From: a bacterium
Lineage (GTDB): Bacteria; Orphanbacterota; Orphanbacteria; Orphanbacterales; Orphanbacteraceae
DNA length: 64,000 nt
Assembly: GCA_025782575.1 (NCBI GenBank)
Contig: JALGYY010000035.1
Coordinates: forward strand, 372,001 to 436,000
Reading direction: 5' to 3'
The number at the start of each line of letters is the position of its first letter. Position 1 is the first letter of the stretch. Below are positions 8,149 through 15,766 of the stretch, one piece after another. The notes below the pieces were generated by a model, which was not told where the DNA came from, did not search any database, and saw only the letters and a list, made by a program, of their open reading frames with translations. The position numbers were made by a program, and so were the translations under genes.

Positions 8149-9231
8149 TTACCGCCGGTCAGTTCCGGAGGCTGGAAAGAGTCCCGCGTGTCCCTCGAGA
8201 GCAAGGAGCTTCTCTTTACTTTCGAGGCCCCCTGAAAACCCGTGAAGTCTTCCCCGGCTCGAAAGAACCCGATGACATGGAATCACCAGAGGAAGAGGAT
8301 TTCCGCCGAGTGCTCCCCCCACGGCCCGCGTCGCACGGGGCCGGCCGATTTTTTCCGCCAGATCGCCGTAACTCCGGACGGAGCCGAAGGGAATTTCGGC
8401 ACAGGCCGCGAGCACATCGGACTGGAAAGGGCTCGCATCGATCAGGCGGTAGGGAAACGTGAATTGCTTTCGATTGCCGGCAAAATACTGATCCAACTCC
8501 CGCATGACCGGTTGGAGCCGGCCGGGATCTGAAATCCCCTTCGGCGCGAAACGAGGCACGAGACAGGACAACCACTCCCGTTCGGACCGGTTGCCGATCC
8601 CGATTCGCACAACCGCCCCGTCGACCATGGCTGCCCAGATCCGTCCGATCGGTGAGTCCGTCGAGCTGTAGCCGGCGGTCCGATCCGGCTCGGGCCCGTC
8701 TTTCTTGAGCCGACGCCGAAGTCGGTTCCGAACAGCTGCAGGAAACGAATTTCGAAACAACTTTTCGAAAACGCCTTCAGGAGGCCGGCCGGTCTGCTCG
8801 GAGAGCCGTTTCAAAAGTCGATTGCTGCGTTTCCTGAGCGTCCCGGGAGTGATCTTGAGAAGTGTAGCCATCTTCTCGGATCCCATGACGGGCAGGCTGA
8901 AGACCACATGCGCAAGCTTCTCGATTTCCGGGAGATTATTCCAGACCTCCAGAATCTGCGCCGCGGTCCCTCTCCGAGCGTCCCTCTTCCCTCCGGAGAT
9001 CGGCTTGTACCGTACTTTCCTGGCACGCTCTCGATAGAGCCTCAAGAGGCGAATGGCAGACTGCAGACTCTCTGTCCGGTTCGCCCCCCGCTTTCCGCCA
9101 CTCCAGGATCTGAGGAAGAACTCATGAATCAGATCTTCCGCGTCCAGTGGATCATGTACGAGGAGGAAAAAGAAAGGGCCCACCCACGTAGACCGATCAT
9201 CGAAGTCTTTGTCAGGCACCTCTACCTCCAC
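8149..9231 (-). CDS. Fusion of a sigma-70/ECF-like region with O6-alkylguanine-DNA alkyltransferase
   Basis: This 360-residue protein joins two units. Residues about 20-165 resemble an ECF sigma factor: DAEDLIHEFFLRSW matches region 2, and LPEIEKLAHVVFSLPV with MATLLKITPGTLRKRSNRLLKRL matches the region 4 helix-turn-helix. Residues about 195-350 are a full Ogt-type methyltransferase with SYGDLAEKIG, RAVGGALGGNP and the active-site PCHRV (Cys about 319). Such enzymes transfer an alkyl group from O6-alkylguanine to that cysteine. The start is a GTG at 9231 or, with GGAGGT upstream, a GTG at 9219. It is the first gene of an operon with the ABC exporter. E. coli Ada fuses the same enzyme to an AraC-type regulator, so a self-sensing regulator is a reasonable inference. 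Confidence 0.82.
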   Translation of the reverse strand: MEVEVPDKDFDDRSTWVGPFFFLLVHDPLDAEDLIHEFFLRSWSGGKRGANRTESLQSAIRLLRLYRERARKVRYKPISGGKRDARRGTAAQILEVWNNLPEIEKLAHVVFSLPVMGSEKMATLLKITPGTLRKRSNRLLKRLSEQTGRPPEGVFEKLFRNSFPAAVRNRLRRRLKKDGPEPDRTAGYSSTDSPIGRIWAAMVDGAVVRIGIGNRSEREWLSCLVPRFAPKGISDPGRLQPVMRELDQYFAGNRKQFTFPYRLIDASPFQSDVLAACAEIPFGSVRSYGDLAEKIGRPRATRAVGGALGGNPLPLVIPCHRVLSSRGRLHGFSGGLESKEKLLALEGHAGLFPASGTDRR

Positions 9232-9685
9232 CGGCTCAGATCCAGAGTTAGAAACTACATTAACAAGAGAGATCGCGGGCGGAAAGGCGAATTGTTCGAG
9301 CGGTCAATGCACGGAATAGAAAACGGTTGCTCCCGGGACCGGCGAAGTCGCGCGAGTTCAGGTTTTACATGAACTCGATAGTCAGAATCGTTTATATATG
9401 ATCCAATCAATTCGACGAAACCGACTTTCGATGCTATACTTTGAATGAGAATCACATCAGCCTCCCCCAGCAAGTCTCCCAGGGTAGGAGGAGATGGCGT
9501 CCCCTTCGGCGCCGCAAACAAACACACTGAAAAAATTTGTTGAGCAGGCAATTGAAGACGCTTGGTAGAGCGATCGCTGCGGTTGTCGTGGCTCCGGTTA
9601 CCCGACCCACTTAAACGGATTACCCCCTGGTTGCGAGGTCTAGAGCCAGCGCTTCAGGCGGCGATCGCTCCCTTATTCGCGATCT
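9232..9685. other. Intergenic region without a recognised gene
   Basis: This stretch separates two minus-strand genes. I see no convincing coding region, RNA gene or terminator. Two copies of the palindrome GCGATCGC occur (near 9571 and 9661). A minus-strand reading frame at 9255-9551 lacks a good start and any recognisable motif. Confidence 0.5.
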
Positions 9686-11098
9686 TCAATGTGAGTCTGC
9701 GGAAGTTTTTCGATTCGACCGCCTGCCCCGTTTCCCGGTGCCCCTCGAAACAAGATCAAGACGGTATTTCTTGAAGAGATGCCACATGCTCCGTTCACTC
9801 ATGCCTAGTTTTCGTGCCGCGCGCGCCTGGACCCAACTGCACCGATTGAGGGCATCGATCAGGACGCCTCTCTCAAATTCGGAGACCCGCTTCTGAAACG
9901 AAGGGACCTCATCGACTGTAGTCCGGCCGCCGCCGGCCGATCCCTGGATCGTGCCGGGAAGATCGCCCGGTGTCAGGTAGGGTCCTTCGCCGATCACGAC
10001 AGCACGTTCGACCGTGTTCTCCAGCTCCCGAATATTGCCCGGCCACTCATGCCTCATCAGGATATCGAGGACATCCTCCGCCACTTTTTTCCTCTCCAGG
10101 CCGTTCGCCCTGCAATAACGGGTGATGAAATGCTCCACCAGAATCGGAATGTCTTCCCGCCTCTCCCTGAGGGGGGGGATCGAAATGTTGATCACATTCA
10201 ATCGGTAGTATAGATCGGAACGAAAACGCCCTTCACGAATCTCACGCGAAAGATCCTTGTTCGTCGCCGCGATCACTCTCACGTCGGCGGGTATCGGGTG
10301 AGTCCCCCCCACCCTCTCGATTTCACGTTCCTGTAGTGTGCGCAGCACTTTCGCCTGAGTAAGAAGGCTCATGTCACCGATCTCGTCCAGAAAGATTGTT
10401 CCGCCATCAGCTCTCTCGAATTTCCCGATCCTCTTGTCTACAAGAGTCGCCGTGTTCTTTTCGATGCCGAAAAGTTCACTTTCCAGTAGCGATTCCGGAA
10501 TGGCGGCGCAATTGACTTTGATAAAGGGGCCGTCCCGACGCTTTCCCTCCAGGTGAATCATTGAAGCGACCAGCTCTTTCCCGGTGCCGCTCTCTCCGAG
10601 GATGAGGACAGAGGATCTGACGTTCAAGACCTTACGGGCACTGGCGAGTACCCGGCGAATCCCCTCTGATTCCCCGATGATCTCGTTCGGCTTCTGGATT
10701 CCGGGCAAGCGGGTTCTATCGACCGGTCTGCGCGCGATCATCGGATTGTCACGCCTCACTGCGAGATTGACGAGATAGGGAAGTGCGGAAAGTTCGTCCT
10801 CCGGCAAAACCAGCGCCGACCGGCTGTCCAGCACGCCGCCGGAATCCAGGTAGTCAGGTGTAATCCAGACGACCGGAACATCGGACAGCCGCCTGCTTCT
10901 CCAGCTTCGAAAGATAGGATCATCAGCTAGATCCGCGCTGGCCACCACCAGGATCGGCTTCGGAACGAGATCCGTCCCGGGGAGATCGTAGGAATGAGTG
11001 ACGACAGAGAAGTCTGTCTCTTCGGGCGCCTTGCCACGTAGGGAAGAGTGAATCCGCTCGGCTTCGGCGCCGCACAGCAGAATGTGATGTCCCATCAT
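9686..11098 (-). CDS. NtrC-type AAA+ transcription activator with degenerate receiver and GAFTGA loop
   Basis: This protein is about 470 residues long. The N-terminal 120 residues look like a receiver-fold pseudo-domain without an obvious phosphoacceptor. A complete AAA+ domain follows: Walker A GESGTGKE, Walker B GGTIFLDEIGDM and sensor segments. The C-terminus is a Fis-type helix-turn-helix (QARAARKLGMSERSMWHLF). The loop that normally reads GAFTGA and contacts sigma-54 reads NTATLV here. The ATG at 11098 is preferred because a consensus promoter places the transcript start near 11171, too close to the GTG at 11164 for a ribosome site. Targets are unknown. The loop change makes canonical sigma-54 activation doubtful. 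Confidence 0.88.
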   Translation of the reverse strand: MMGHHILLCGAEAERIHSSLRGKAPEETDFSVVTHSYDLPGTDLVPKPILVVASADLADDPIFRSWRSRRLSDVPVVWITPDYLDSGGVLDSRSALVLPEDELSALPYLVNLAVRRDNPMIARRPVDRTRLPGIQKPNEIIGESEGIRRVLASARKVLNVRSSVLILGESGTGKELVASMIHLEGKRRDGPFIKVNCAAIPESLLESELFGIEKNTATLVDKRIGKFERADGGTIFLDEIGDMSLLTQAKVLRTLQEREIERVGGTHPIPADVRVIAATNKDLSREIREGRFRSDLYYRLNVINISIPPLRERREDIPILVEHFITRYCRANGLERKKVAEDVLDILMRHEWPGNIRELENTVERAVVIGEGPYLTPGDLPGTIQGSAGGGRTTVDEVPSFQKRVSEFERGVLIDALNRCSWVQARAARKLGMSERSMWHLFKKYRLDLVSRGTGKRGRRSNRKTSADSH

Positions 11099-11177
11099 GG
11101 CGTATCTCGATGTCTGAGTCTGGGAGCGACAGAAACCGGTGGGGTCCGGAGAGAACCTGGGCACAATTTACACCATC

Positions 11178-11207
11178 ATTATACCCGAGAGCCTCCCCGC
11201 CTGTCAA
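11178..11207 (-). promoter_or_regulatory. Sigma-70 promoter for the AAA+ activator gene
   Basis: TTGACA (11202-11207) and TATAAT (11178-11183) are both full consensus on the minus strand, 18 bases apart. The predicted start of transcription is near 11171, giving a leader of about 70 bases. Confidence 0.82.
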
Positions 11208-11279
11208 AGAGAAGTGGGGACGAGGTATCCACTCTGGTACCGGGGAGGGCGACTTCTGATATCAGGACGAATCAGGGTG

Positions 11280-11309
11280 TTGACAAACGATAGGGCTGTT
11301 TTCTATCCT
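11280..11309 (+). promoter_or_regulatory. Promoter of tRNA-Glu
   Basis: TTGACA (11280-11285), an 18-base spacer and TATCCT (11304-11309) lie just upstream of the tRNA. Confidence 0.75.
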
Positions 11310-11327
11310 ATGGATCCGCTTCAAATG

Positions 11328-11400
11328 GTCCCCATCGTCTAGTGGCCTAGGACATCGCCCTTTCACGGCGGGAACAGGGGTTCGACTCCCCTTGGGGACG
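11328..11400 (+). tRNA. tRNA-Glu (anticodon TTC)
   Basis: A full cloverleaf can be drawn. Acceptor arm GTCCCCA pairs with TGGGGAC, the D arm is GTCTAGTGGCCTAGGAC, the anticodon loop CTTTCAC contains TTC, and the T arm is AGGGGTTCGACTCCCCT. The CCA end is not encoded. The sequence is very close to the E. coli tRNA-Glu. No clear terminator follows. Confidence 0.97.
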
Positions 11401-11434
11401 CTTCATCGTTATCGATCCGGCACAGCCTACTCCG

Positions 11435-11690
11435 GCTCGGGATCACTCCCCACCACCAGAGCGGCTCCAGCTCTTTCTTCTCCGGCCAGATCTGATTGAG
11501 GGTTTCTCCCTCGAACACCTCACCGTTATTGATCACGAAAGCCACGGAATTCGTATTGCGAATGTTCTCGAGTGGATTGCGATTCAGAATGACGAGATCG
11601 GCGAGCTTACCCTGTTCGATGCTTCCGAGATCATCCGCCAGCCCGAGCTGTCCCGCGCCATCCAGTGTGGCGGTGGGAGTCGGCGACTCG
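11435..11690 (-). pseudogene. 3' remnant of an amidohydrolase gene
   Basis: The minus strand encodes TATLDGAGQLGLADD, GSIEQGKLADLVILNRNPL and, after about 40 residues, PLWWW. This is the C-terminal end of the large secreted amidohydrolase/imidazolonepropionase-like family, in which A-T-x-x-x-A-x-x-L-G and G-K-x-A-D-L-V close the TIM-barrel and beta-sandwich. The first roughly 80% of such a protein, including the metal-binding HxH, is missing. The frame then runs on into antisense tRNA sequence without its natural stop. Only the remnant is present, between tRNA-Glu and the phosphofructokinase gene, consistent with a deletion or a past integration event next to the tRNA. Nothing else is seen in 11401-11778. 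Confidence 0.78.
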
Positions 11691-11778
11691 GAATAACTAG
11701 CGAAATGGATTCGTCTCAAGGAACACGTAAGAGAATTCCCTGCCCTGATCGTCGTATATGATTCTTGAGATGCACGGG

Positions 11779-12810
11779 TCAACCGAAAAGAGCCTCTGCC
11801 GCTTTCCATGTATCTCTGTCGACGAGTTTGAATCCGGCAACAGCTTCCTCGAGCGGGGTGAGTCCGATCGTCTCGCCCCGAAGGGCGACCATCTTTCCGA
11901 AACCGCCTCGATGAACAGCGTCGATCGCCGCTACGCCGAAACGTGTACCGAGGACCCGATCGAAAGCAACGGGAGGACCGCCGCGCTGCACATAGCCGAG
12001 CACGGTCGCCCTCGTCTGGATTCCGGTCTGCTCGGCAATCCGGTTCGCCAGCAAAGGCCCCGCCCCGCCCAGCATGACGTTTCCGAATGCGTCCAGTTCC
12101 TTGTGCTGGGTGATCAGGTTGGGTGTCGCGTCCCGCTCATGAGCTCCCTCGGCCACAACAAGGACGGCGTGTCCCTTCCGGTCGTGACAACTCTTGAGAG
12201 TGGCGCAGACCTCGTCCAGGTCGAACGGGAATTCGGGCACCAGAATCAGGTCCGCCCCGGCAGCCATTCCGGATTCCAGCGCGATCCATCCGGCATGACG
12301 GCCCATCACCTCGAGAACCATGAAACGGTGATGAGAGGCGGCTGTAGTCCTCAGCCGGTCCGCAGCCTCCGTCGCGATCGTAACAGCGGTCTGGAATCCG
12401 AATGTGTAGTCGGTTCCTCGGAGGTCATTGTCGATCGTCTTAGGTACGCCGACAGTGGGGTAGCCCTCTCTATGAAGACCGAGACAGACGCCTAGAGTGT
12501 CGTCCCCCCCGACTGCGATCACACCATCGAGCCCGGCTCCTCGTATGGTCTCCTCGATCTTCGTCATCATCCCGGAGTCTCCGATCGGGTTGGTCCGGGA
12601 CGTGCCTAGAATCGTTCCGCCAAGGTCGATAACACCAGCGACATCTTCGTATCCAAGCGGAGCCATCTCGTCGTCGACGAGGCCCCGCCAGCCGTTTCGG
12701 ATTCCGACGACTTCATCGCCGTATTGTTTGATCGCCCGCACGGTGACGGCTCGAATGACAGCGTTCAGCCCGGGGCAATCTCCGCCTCCGGTGAGAATTC
12801 CGATCTTCAT
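11779..12810 (-). CDS. pfp: 6-phosphofructokinase with PPi-type active-site residues
   Basis: The ATG at 12810 has AGGAGG 9 bases upstream and gives the usual family start MKIGILTGGGDCPGLNAVIRA. The 343-residue cytoplasmic enzyme phosphorylates fructose 6-phosphate. Two positions separate ATP- from PPi-dependent members. Here the GGDD motif (GGDDTLG) carries Asp where ATP enzymes have Gly (GGDGS), and PKTIDNDL has Lys where ATP enzymes have Gly (PGTIDND). Both point to pyrophosphate as phosphoryl donor, hence a possibly reversible glycolytic step. Other family motifs are intact (GRHAGW, EGAHE, LGYVQRGG). It is transcribed alone, divergent from the gene at 12994. Confidence 0.92.
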   Translation of the reverse strand: MKIGILTGGGDCPGLNAVIRAVTVRAIKQYGDEVVGIRNGWRGLVDDEMAPLGYEDVAGVIDLGGTILGTSRTNPIGDSGMMTKIEETIRGAGLDGVIAVGGDDTLGVCLGLHREGYPTVGVPKTIDNDLRGTDYTFGFQTAVTIATEAADRLRTTAASHHRFMVLEVMGRHAGWIALESGMAAGADLILVPEFPFDLDEVCATLKSCHDRKGHAVLVVAEGAHERDATPNLITQHKELDAFGNVMLGGAGPLLANRIAEQTGIQTRATVLGYVQRGGPPVAFDRVLGTRFGVAAIDAVHRGGFGKMVALRGETIGLTPLEEAVAGFKLVDRDTWKAAEALFG

Positions 12811-12904
12811 CTCCATATGCCTCCTGTACAGCCTGGGTTTCCGGAGAGCATTGTGAATTCCGGCGCTCCCGTCAACCTTCCCATCCGATCTATCCCCCCT
12901 CCGC

Positions 12905-12933
12905 TTGACACCCCTTGGGCAACTCTCTAGGTT
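12905..12933 (+). promoter_or_regulatory. Promoter for the secreted protein gene at 12994
   Basis: TTGACA (12905-12910), a 17-base spacer and TAGGTT (12928-12933) lie 60 bases upstream of the GTG start. Confidence 0.6.
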
Positions 12934-12993
12934 CCAGGTAGGGAGGGTGCGACGCATTCTCAATCTGGGTCCATTCAAAAGAGGAGGGTCACC

Positions 12994-13710
12994 GTGCTAT
13001 CGAATCTTCTCCGTCATCGTCAATCGTTCTCCTCCCCTCTTGTTCTGTTGCTCCTGATCGCCGTCCCCCCCCTGATCTGTCCGATCGAACTATCCGCGAA
13101 AGATAAGGACTCCCCCCAACCACGGCCCACTGAGCGGGCCACCCCGTTCAACCTGGACTCCCCTTCCCAGATCAGGGACATCCCATCGGGATTCCTTTTC
13201 CACGGAGATGATTACGTCGCCGAGTTTCTGCCCGAGGGCGTCATCTGGAAATGGGGTGACGGAACGAACCAGTACGCTTTCTGGGTCGTCGAAGTTCGCG
13301 GATCGCGAGGACAGATATTCTGGACCCGAAGCAAAGAATCGGGAGATTTTCGAATCGATGGCGATCGAATTCTTTACGAGAGAACAACATTGATTCATGA
13401 GATGTACGAGGGAGACCGGGAAGGGGTAACACAGTTCTGGTACTTTGAAGACAACCCGCTATGGGAAGGGGGCAATCTGGAAATCGTCGGGGAGCTGCTG
13501 ACCAAGCTCCAGGTTCGGGTGGAAGAAGGGATGATTCAGTTCTATGACGGGGAGGAAAAGTGGGCCGGCTCGTTTTTCGAGATAAACGCAACCGATCGGA
13601 ACGGACGACTGCTCGCACTCTCACCCAACCTGGACGGGAAGACCGTCTCGCTCAGTGTGCCAGCCACCTGGTTATACGAATTGAACAGTGCGAGCGCCGA
13701 GGACAGATGA
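12994..13710 (+). CDS. Secreted protein of unknown function
   Basis: A GTG start at 12994, with GAGGAGGG 6 bases upstream, begins a 238-residue protein. A signal peptide (LVLLLLIAVPPLICP) is followed by a Pro-rich linker and an all-beta domain with GFLFHGDDYVAEFLPEG and FWVVEVRGSRGQIFW. Repeated aromatic/charged strands and no cysteine pairs suggest a periplasmic or surface beta-sandwich. I do not recognise a family. It is convergent with the DUF512 gene and has its own promoter. Confidence 0.72.
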   Translation: MLSNLLRHRQSFSSPLVLLLLIAVPPLICPIELSAKDKDSPQPRPTERATPFNLDSPSQIRDIPSGFLFHGDDYVAEFLPEGVIWKWGDGTNQYAFWVVEVRGSRGQIFWTRSKESGDFRIDGDRILYERTTLIHEMYEGDREGVTQFWYFEDNPLWEGGNLEIVGELLTKLQVRVEEGMIQFYDGEEKWAGSFFEINATDRNGRLLALSPNLDGKTVSLSVPATWLYELNSASAEDR

Positions 13711-13746
13711 GTAAAGCCGGCGACGGATGGTGCCCTGGAATGCAGT

Positions 13747-15087
13747 CTAGACATGAGGGTAGGTGCCTCCCCCCTCGGCCTCGCGACACTGCCCTTCCCA
13801 GATCAGGCGGATCAGACCCTCCGCACCTGAAGGGGCATGGAGTTCCGGTGCGCCGGACTCTTCTTTGATTCTTGTCGGGGAATAGTCGTCGAGAAGCAGT
13901 CCATTGGCCCGCGAAACCATTTCTGACGGAATCACAACCGGATACCCTGCGCCCCTTTCCCTGATGGCCTCAGCCGTGTCCGCTCCGCCGAGCAGTCCCG
14001 CAACGTTGATCGCAGATCCCAGATACCGGTTTTCTACATCCACCAGCCTGGCGTCGATCCCATGATCTCGCCGGAGCCGTTCGAGGTGTTGCTCGAGGAT
14101 CGGTGCGAAGAGCTTGCCGGTAACCACGGCAATTTTCGCAAGGGCGGGGGTCTGCCCCCTCAATTCGTTCAGCGTCCTCGAGAAGGATTCGCTGAACGCC
14201 CGGACCATACCGACCCCATCCTCATATTGGTCGAATTCTTCATAGTAGTCGGCCTCCGGGATCGGCAATTCAGCTTTCAAGTAAAACTCGTCGCCCGGAA
14301 ATACGAATCGGGTCTGGTGTTGCGCCATCATGGACTTCTGGTGATCGTGAATGCGCTCGAGGACCGCACGGGCCACCTCACGAGTTACCGGCTGGAGAAG
14401 CGGATCTTCGGGCCTGTGCTCGGACAGCCCGAGCGGAACTACCGCCACGGCCTTTACGCCCGGGTAGTACGCTGCCAGAGTATCCAGCGTTTCGTCCAGT
14501 ACGGCCCCATCGTTCAGAGTCGGGCAGAGGACAATCTGCCCGTAAAGTTCGATTCCGCCGGCGAGCAGCTTCTCCATCGTGGGAATGAGCGGCCTCTTGG
14601 GCGGCCTCCCCAGAATGACAGCCCGAACTTCCGGATCGGTCGCATGTACGGAGACGTAGAGAGGCGAGAGACGTTGTTCCAGGATTCGATCAATATCTCG
14701 ATCCTTGAGCGTATTCAACGTCATGTAGTTCCCGTGGAGAAATGAGAGGCGGAAATCCTCATCCTTCACTTTGAGGGTAGGCCGGACACCTGCCGGAAGT
14801 TGGTCGATGAAGCAGAAGATGCACTTGCTCCCGCACAGCTTCGTCCTCATCTGCTCGAAATTGACTCCACGCATGGGAAGAGGTTGCTCATCGATAGAGA
14901 GTGAGAGCTTTTCGGCCCCGCGGAGGAGGTCAAGCTCCAGTTCGCCGTCCGAGGCATGAAAACGAACATCGAGATGATCGTTAACTTCCCGGCCGTTGAT
15001 CGTGAGCAGCCGATCACCGGCGCAGGCACCTGCCTCCCGTAGTGGCGAGTCCTGGTCAAGGCTCTCGATTTGCACTCCAGCAGCCAA
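13747..15087 (-). CDS. DUF512 radical-SAM-like iron-sulfur protein with N-terminal PDZ domain
   Basis: This 446-residue protein starts at TTG (15087), 6 bases after AGGAGAG. Residues 1-60 form a PDZ-like domain (DSPLREAGACAGDRLLTINGREV). Next comes CGSKCIFCFIDQLP, a CX3CX2C radical-SAM-type cluster motif, then the FLHGNYMTLNTL and QIVLCPTLNDG segments and the C-terminal DUF512 region (VVTGKLFAPIL). The family (TIGR03279-like) is widespread in anaerobes and cyanobacteria; its reaction is unknown. No neighbour suggests a substrate. The family call is firm, the function open. Confidence 0.9.
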   Translation of the reverse strand: MAAGVQIESLDQDSPLREAGACAGDRLLTINGREVNDHLDVRFHASDGELELDLLRGAEKLSLSIDEQPLPMRGVNFEQMRTKLCGSKCIFCFIDQLPAGVRPTLKVKDEDFRLSFLHGNYMTLNTLKDRDIDRILEQRLSPLYVSVHATDPEVRAVILGRPPKRPLIPTMEKLLAGGIELYGQIVLCPTLNDGAVLDETLDTLAAYYPGVKAVAVVPLGLSEHRPEDPLLQPVTREVARAVLERIHDHQKSMMAQHQTRFVFPGDEFYLKAELPIPEADYYEEFDQYEDGVGMVRAFSESFSRTLNELRGQTPALAKIAVVTGKLFAPILEQHLERLRRDHGIDARLVDVENRYLGSAINVAGLLGGADTAEAIRERGAGYPVVIPSEMVSRANGLLLDDYSPTRIKEESGAPELHAPSGAEGLIRLIWEGQCREAEGGGTYPHV

Positions 15088-15414
15088 CTCTACTCTCCTT
15101 GTTCTCTAGTAATATTAGCCTCGCAGAGGATGACCGCGCAATGCCCACGTTCCATGCGATCTGCAATCCGGGGCCACCCGAAATGCAACTGAGTCCTGAG
15201 GAAATTCAGGGTGAATGAGCGAGGATTCGACTGAACCGGACACGCCTCCCCGGGGACCTCGGAAGAGATAATTTCCAGGGCAGCGGAATCTCTTCGGCGA
15301 CAACCATTTAGAGCCCCTCCCCATCTGAGCGACCGGAATTGGCACAGTGTATGCCACTTCTTCAACCAGGAAACCTCGGAGATCAAGCCAAACACCAGGA
15401 GGAGGTCCCTTAGC
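15088..15414. other. Intergenic region, nothing recognised
   Basis: This 327-base gap lies between divergent genes. Minus-strand frames across it have no motif, start context or composition suggesting a gene. It probably holds the promoters of the DUF512 gene and the small secreted protein gene, but I cannot place them. Confidence 0.5.
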
Positions 15415-15669
15415 ATGAACGTAAGAACCGCGCTGATCTTGGCGCTCATCGGCTGCCTGTTTGCCCCTGCCGTCTTCGCTAGCCAGGATAGGGGAGCACA
15501 GGAGGCGACGAGCGGCTTCGGTATTGAACGGGAAACGCAACTCAATGTGTTCTCCCAGGGGAACGATCAGAACTCCGTTAGCCGTCTCGGCATTTTCGGC
15601 AATCTGTTCCGTCTCCAGATCGAAGCCATGTTCCGGTATCTATCAGCATGGAGCAGTATCTGGACGTAA
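15415..15669 (+). CDS. Small secreted protein (84 aa)
   Basis: An ATG preceded by AGGAGGAGG encodes a signal peptide (MNVRTALILALIGCLFAPAVFA) and about 60 mature residues (SQDRGAQEATSGFGIER...). No domain is recognised. The good ribosome site, the clear signal peptide and the terminator about 40 bases after the stop support a real short gene. Confidence 0.6.
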   Translation: MNVRTALILALIGCLFAPAVFASQDRGAQEATSGFGIERETQLNVFSQGNDQNSVSRLGIFGNLFRLQIEAMFRYLSAWSSIWT

Positions 15670-15709
15670 GAAAGAGGCGAATGATCGGACTCGCTGCGAG
15701 TCAGAATTA

Positions 15710-15740
15710 AAGGCGGCGGGCCTTCGTGGCCCACCGCCTT
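15710..15740. terminator. Bidirectional terminator between convergent genes
   Basis: AAGGCGGCGGGCC (15710-15722) pairs with GGCCCACCGCCTT (15728-15740) around TTCGT. T-rich sequence follows on the minus strand (TTTAATTCT), weaker on the plus strand (CGCCTATTTC). It serves the M36 protease gene and probably the small secreted gene. Confidence 0.85.
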
Positions 15741-15766
15741 CGCCTATTTCAGGATTTGCTCCCTAC

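Noticed and set aside
9255-9551. Minus-strand frame of 98 codons upstream of the sigma-Ogt fusion
   Set aside because: TTG start without ribosome site, no motif, composition unlike neighbouring genes; left as intergenic.
9565-9670. Two GCGATCGC sites as an attachment or repeat system
   Set aside because: Short palindromes that occur by chance; no flanking duplication.
14062-14745. Long plus-strand frame of 227 codons
   Set aside because: Antisense to the DUF512 gene; no motif or start context.
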